Part shown: positions 7,007 through 10,173 of the stretch, in pieces
Numbering within the stretch: position 1 is the first letter of the stretch
How the letters are laid out: each line of letters begins with the position of its first letter
Translations under genes and position numbers: made by a program
NCBI GenBank assembly: GCA_937892815.1
Contig: CALBHZ010000027.1
Location: forward strand, 1 to 10,173
Direction: 5' to 3'
Length of the DNA stretch: 10,173 bases
DNA from: an uncultured archaeon
GTDB taxonomy: Archaea > Thermoproteota > Nitrososphaeria > Conexivisphaerales > CALBHZ01
The notes under the pieces: model-generated
What the model was told of the DNA's origin: nothing
The model's database searches: none
Seen by the model: the letters and a program-made list of their open reading frames with translations, nothing else

Positions 7007-7267
7007 ATGTTAAGCTTTAAGGTAAGGGTAGAGGTATGGTTAAAGGAAGGGTTAGTAGATGCTGAAGGAAAGACCGTTGAAGAGGCTTTAAACGATCTAG
7101 GATATCGAGTTAGCTCCTCGAGAGTAGGGAAGGTATACGAGTTCGTTATTAAAGCTGGAGATGAAGAGGAAGCTAAGAGATTAGTTAATGAAATGTGTAC
7201 GAGGTTGTTAGCGAATCCGGTTAAGGATAAGTTCATTTACGAGGTGAAGAAGATCGGTGTACAATAA
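7007..7267 (+). CDS. purS: FGAM synthetase subunit PurS
   Basis: PurS is the small structural subunit that bridges PurQ and PurL and helps pass ammonia between them. The 86-residue product has the expected pattern: a first strand (FKVRVEVWLK), GLVDAEGKTVEEALNDLGY (15-33), VGKVYEF (40-46), a central helix rich in Glu and Lys, and LLANPVKDKF (67-76) near the end. Length matches the family. Start choice is by homology: PurS proteins begin just before the first strand, as ATG 7007 gives. In-frame ATGs at 6995 (11-nt overlap with purT) and 6974 would add 4 and 11 residues without family support. No convincing ribosome binding site precedes any of them, so translation may depend on coupling to purT, whose stop ends one base before the chosen ATG. 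Confidence 0.92.
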   Translation: MLSFKVRVEVWLKEGLVDAEGKTVEEALNDLGYRVSSSRVGKVYEFVIKAGDEEEAKRLVNEMCTRLLANPVKDKFIYEVKKIGVQ

Positions 7268-9629
7268 GCTACCTTTGCCCTTTGAGCTTTACGAAGTAGA
7301 TATCTTAAAGGCGTCAGAGGAGGATCTCTTAAAGATAAGCTCCGAAATGGGGTTGAATTTAAATCTAAATGAGATGAAAGCGGTTAAGGAGTTTTTCGTG
7401 AAGAGAGGAAGGAATCCAACGGATGTAGAGCTGCAAACCATTGGGCAGTTATGGTCGGAGCATTGCAGACACAAGGTGTTTAAGGGGTTAATCGTTAATG
7501 ATGAGGGAAAGATCGTAGCGGATAATATGTTGAAGAACTTCATAGCAAGGGCTACTGAGGAGATAAACGCTCCTTGGGTCTTGTCCTTTCTCGAAGATAA
7601 CGCTGGAATAGTAGATTTTACAGATGGGTACGCTATAGCGGTTAAGGTGGAAACGCACAACCATCCATCTGCAATAGACCCCTTTGGAGGCGCCGCTACC
7701 GGAATAGGAGGAGTTATAAGAGATGTTCTCGGAGTTTGGGCAAAGCCCATCGCTCTTATTGATGTCCTATGTTTCGGTCCTCTAGACTATCCCTACGATA
7801 AGCTACCTAAAGGAGTTAAACATCCTAGATATATAATGAGAGGGGTAGTGGCTGGGATAGGACATTACGGAAATAACTTCGGAACGCCTACTACCACGGG
7901 AGCCATATACTTCGATGAGGGATACGTGGGAAACGTCGTGGTGTATGCAGGCTGCGTAGGAATCCTTCCTAAATCCAAATATATCCGCAGAATTAAGCCC
8001 GGGGACTACATTTTAGTTATAGGAAATAAAACGGGAAGAGACGGGATACATGGGGCTACCTTCGCCTCAGCCGATTTAAGAGAGGATTCCGAAGTCTCCT
8101 CTAGACCCGCCGTTCAAATACCGGATCCAATAGAGGAGGAGAAGCTGAAAAGAGCTATTCTTAGGATTAGGGATGAAGAGCTAGGATCCGGTATAACTGA
8201 TTTAGGAGGTGGGGGTTTAGCGGTCGCGGTTGTGGAAATGGCGGACAGAATTAAGGGGGGAGCAACGGTATGGCTAGACAAGCTACACCTTAGAGAGAAG
8301 ATGTCTCCTTGGGAGATCTGGATTTCGGAATCTCAGGAAAGGATGTTAATGGGAGTTCCTAAGGATAACTTGGAGAAGGTCTTAAAGATAGTGAACGAGG
8401 AAGAGCTAGAATGTTCCGTAATAGGGAGGTTTGAAGATGATGATCGAGTTAGGGTATTCTTCAACGATTACCTAATTGTAGATCTAGATGTAAGCTTCTT
8501 GCTCAGCCCTCCTAAAATAGTTAGGAAAGCGAGGTGGATTCCACCGAATTACGATGAGCCTTCTTTTCCAGAACCTGAAAACTTAAACGATGAGCTCCTA
8601 AGAGTTCTCTCTTCTCCAAATATAGCGAGTAGAGAGAACATTATTAGAACCTACGATCACGAAGTTCAGGGAAATACCGCCTTAAAGCCTTTACATGGAG
8701 AACACGGAGGACCTAACGATGCCTCAATAGTAAAGCCCTTAGATAGATCGTGGAAAGGAGTCGTTATCTCCGTAGGCTTAAAACCTCAATACAGCAAGAT
8801 CGATCCGTACTGGATGGCGGCCTCCTCTATAGAGGAGGCCTTGAGGAATAACATAGCGGTTGGAGGTAGGCGTATAGCTATCCTAGATAACTTTACTTGG
8901 GGAAATCCGGAAAAACCGGATAGGCTTGGACAATTAGTTGAGGCGGTTAAGGCATGTTACGATTTCTCTAAGGCCTTTAATACGCCCTTTATTTCGGGAA
9001 AGGATAGCTTATACAACGAATCTCCTCTAGGTCCCGTTCTTCCCACCTTATTAATAACGGCGATAGGGATAATACCGGATATTAGAAAAGCGGTTTCGCT
9101 AGATCTGAAATCCCCTAAAAACCCATTGTACTTACTAGGGCTTACGCGCTTAGAGCTGGGAGCATCCGAGTACTATAGGCTTAAGGGCTTCATCGGTAAA
9201 TCCGTTCCCAAGGTTTACGTTAATGAATCTAGGAAGGCAATGGAGTGCGTAACTAAGGCCATAGACAGAGGTTACGTGAGGGCTTGTCACGATTTATCTG
9301 AAGGAGGATTAGGCGTTGCAATAGCGGAAATGGCCTTATCCAGCAATTACGGAGCGGTTGTAGATCTAAGTAGAGTTAGGAGGGAGGGCGTTAGCAGGAA
9401 CGATTTAGTGCTCTTCTCCGAAAGCAACGGTAGATTTTTATTGGAAATTGAGAAGAAATCGGCCTCAGAGTTTGAAAAGCTTGCGAGAGATCTAGGATGT
9501 ACGTATTCTAAGATAGGAGAAGTATCTTCAGATGGAAGCTTAGTTGTAAGCGGGATAAATGGAGAGATCGTAATAGATCTACCAATAAGCGAGATAAGGA
9601 GGGCTTGGAAGGAGGGGTTGAAATGGTAA
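7257..9629 (+). CDS. purL: FGAM synthetase, synthetase subunit PurL
   Basis: PurL uses ATP and ammonia delivered by PurQ to turn FGAR into FGAM. The 790-residue protein has two AIRS-like halves. Visible motifs: LWSEHCRHK (65-73), VETHNHPSAIDPFGGAATG (131-149), YGNNFGTPT (204-212), GSGITDLGGGG (310-320), ISESQERML (356-364), GKDSLYNE (581-588), ACHDLSEGG (676-684) and FSESNGRF (720-727). It belongs to the small, separate-subunit type but is some 50-80 residues longer than many such PurLs. The region DPYWMAASSIEEALRNN (516-532) with ILDNFTWGNPE (542-552) and GKDSLYNE recalls a subfamily I associate with longer bacterial PurLs, not the short Bacillus type; this is an impression from memory. GTG at 7257 overlaps purS by 11 nt, and AGGTGA at 7242-7247 is well spaced for it. 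Confidence 0.95.
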   Translation: MYNKLPLPFELYEVDILKASEEDLLKISSEMGLNLNLNEMKAVKEFFVKRGRNPTDVELQTIGQLWSEHCRHKVFKGLIVNDEGKIVADNMLKNFIARATEEINAPWVLSFLEDNAGIVDFTDGYAIAVKVETHNHPSAIDPFGGAATGIGGVIRDVLGVWAKPIALIDVLCFGPLDYPYDKLPKGVKHPRYIMRGVVAGIGHYGNNFGTPTTTGAIYFDEGYVGNVVVYAGCVGILPKSKYIRRIKPGDYILVIGNKTGRDGIHGATFASADLREDSEVSSRPAVQIPDPIEEEKLKRAILRIRDEELGSGITDLGGGGLAVAVVEMADRIKGGATVWLDKLHLREKMSPWEIWISESQERMLMGVPKDNLEKVLKIVNEEELECSVIGRFEDDDRVRVFFNDYLIVDLDVSFLLSPPKIVRKARWIPPNYDEPSFPEPENLNDELLRVLSSPNIASRENIIRTYDHEVQGNTALKPLHGEHGGPNDASIVKPLDRSWKGVVISVGLKPQYSKIDPYWMAASSIEEALRNNIAVGGRRIAILDNFTWGNPEKPDRLGQLVEAVKACYDFSKAFNTPFISGKDSLYNESPLGPVLPTLLITAIGIIPDIRKAVSLDLKSPKNPLYLLGLTRLELGASEYYRLKGFIGKSVPKVYVNESRKAMECVTKAIDRGYVRACHDLSEGGLGVAIAEMALSSNYGAVVDLSRVRREGVSRNDLVLFSESNGRFLLEIEKKSASEFEKLARDLGCTYSKIGEVSSDGSLVVSGINGEIVIDLPISEIRRAWKEGLKW
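8819..8840. repeat. 22-bp perfect palindrome inside purL
   Basis: The half GGCCTCCTCTA (8819-8829) is followed directly by its exact reverse complement (8830-8840), with no spacer. It encodes AASSIEEA of a conserved PurL segment. In mRNA it could fold into a hairpin with a TATA-like loop and would pair an AGGAGG ribosome-binding-like stretch with CCTCCT. Both the palindrome and its frame are read directly; any function is unknown. Confidence 0.6.
9609..9617 (+). promoter_or_regulatory. Ribosome binding site that fixes the purQ start
   Basis: AAGGAGGGG lies 5 nt before the ATG at 9623 and is the strongest Shine-Dalgarno match in the window. It supports ATG 9623 over the upstream in-frame TTG at 9605, which would add six residues not expected in PurQ. 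It lies within the end of purL, so purQ translation is coupled or independently initiated there. Confidence 0.75.
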
Positions 9630-10115
9630 TACGGATATTAATACTGAGAGCTCCAGGAACTAACTGCGATGAGGAAACCGCTCGGGCTCTAAGAGAGGTT
9701 GGAGCTGAAGCTTGTATCGTACATACGAATAAGCTCCTTTCAAATGAGGTAGATCTGTTTAGTTACCACGGATTAGTTCTTCCAGGAGGCTTTTCGTACG
9801 GAGATAGAGTCAGAGCTGGAGCTATATGGGCTAGTAAATTAAAGTCGAGGTTGATGGAAAAGCTGATGGAGTACGCTCTTAACGGAAACCCGATTTTGGG
9901 CATATGTAATGGGTTCCAAGCGTTAATTGAATTGGGGGTTCTTCCATTTACGAGGAGAACCGATTTAAATCCAAAGGCGGCCTTAGCTCCAAATATCTCC
10001 TCCAAATTCGAGGCTAGATGGGTCTATTTGAAATGCCATAGCAATACATGTATATTTACGAGATATATCGATGTTAACGAAGTACCGAGGATGCCCGTGG
10101 CTCATAGCGAAGGGA
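9623..10115 (+). CDS. purQ: FGAM synthetase glutaminase subunit PurQ, 3' end missing
   Basis: PurQ is the class I glutaminase that supplies ammonia to PurL through the PurS-bridged complex. The genomic part encodes 164 residues: an N-terminal ILRAPGTNCDEE (8-19), oxyanion-region GGFSYGDRVRAG (55-66), and the nucleophile elbow GICNGFQ with Cys95 (93-99), followed by PVAHSEG near the end. The His and Glu of the triad, expected in a C-terminal HPE motif, are absent because the genomic sequence stops; full PurQ is usually about 220-230 residues. The frame continues into adapter sequence and ends at TAG 10151-10153, adding a false SYTHLTLPTN-type tail. The truncation is therefore technical, not a mutation. 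The start overlaps purL by 7 nt. Confidence 0.93.
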
Positions 10116-10173
10116 CTGTCTCTTATACACATCTGACGCTGCCGACGAATTAGACGGTGTAGATCTCGGTGGT
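10116..10173. other. Illumina Nextera adapter read-through (non-genomic)
   Basis: From 10116 the sequence is CTGTCTCTTATACACATCT (transposon mosaic end, 10116-10134), then GACGCTGCCGACGA (reverse complement of the Read 1 side linker, 10135-10148), then the 8-base index ATTAGACG (10149-10156), then GTGTAGATCTCGGTGGT (10157-10173), the start of the reverse-complemented P5 primer. The index is the reverse complement of CGTCTAAT, which I recall as Nextera i5 index S510. The four parts are contiguous and in library order, so this is an untrimmed read end assembled onto the contig. Confidence 0.99.

Noticed and set aside
6934..7236. 100-codon open frame on the - strand opposite purT and purS
   Set aside because: Antisense to well-supported genes, with no domain and no start context.
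7289..7750. 153-codon open frame on the - strand opposite purL
   Set aside because: It lies wholly antisense to conserved PurL codons, shows no recognisable domain and has composition expected of a shadow frame.
9605..9622. Upstream TTG start for purQ
   Set aside because: AAGGAGGGG at 9609-9617 is ideally placed for ATG 9623, and PurQ homologues begin at the strand following that Met.
10116..10153. Natural C-terminal end of PurQ
   Set aside because: These codons are adapter, and the HPE part of the catalytic triad has not yet been reached.

Overview
The window is a de novo purine (IMP) biosynthesis operon, all on the + strand, from what looks like an uncultured archaeon. The archaeal assignment is an inference from several signs: TATA/BRE-like elements instead of -35/-10 boxes, Shine-Dalgarno sites of the GGTGA/AGGTGAT type, heavy AGA/AGG/ATA codon use, a stand-alone Lrp/AsnC-type RAM domain, a long archaeal-looking PurD, a PurT resembling that of Pyrococcus, and the three-part PurS/PurL/PurQ FGAM synthetase. 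A TACK-type thermophile would fit, but phylum cannot be decided by eye.

Layout. Positions 1-110 hold the 5' end of a divergent - strand gene for a RAM (Lrp ligand-binding) protein. Positions 111-356 are the divergent intergenic region, with candidate TATA elements in both directions and a perfect 10-bp inverted repeat built from two TGTTAACA palindromes. Then follow purC (357-1343), purF (1336-2814), a second PurF-like gene with a ruined glutaminase site (2811-4112), purD (4109-5638), purT (5635-7005), purS (7007-7267), purL (7257-9629) and the 5' part of purQ (9623-10115). Almost every junction overlaps by 4-11 nt, so this is one tightly coupled transcription unit. The last 58 bases (10116-10173) are not genomic: they are Illumina Nextera adapter with an i5 index and part of P5, and they produce a false stop for purQ.

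How the genes work together. PurF makes phosphoribosylamine from PRPP and glutamine (step 1). PurD makes GAR (step 2). PurT formylates GAR with formate and ATP, so no formyl-folate is needed at this step (step 3). PurS, PurL and PurQ convert FGAR to FGAM (step 4). PurC makes SAICAR (later step). Apart from purC at the front, gene order follows reaction order for steps 1-4. PurM, PurE/PurK, PurB and the last two IMP steps are not in the window.

The most interesting biology is the tandem PurF pair. The first copy has a complete glutaminase site but a divergent PRPP-side flexible loop. The second has Pro where the catalytic Cys should be and has lost the glutamine-binding motifs, but keeps its PRPP loop, Fe-S cysteines and a conventional segment just before the PRPP loop. 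A heteromeric division of labour is a testable hypothesis. The adapter at the right edge matters for anyone using this contig.
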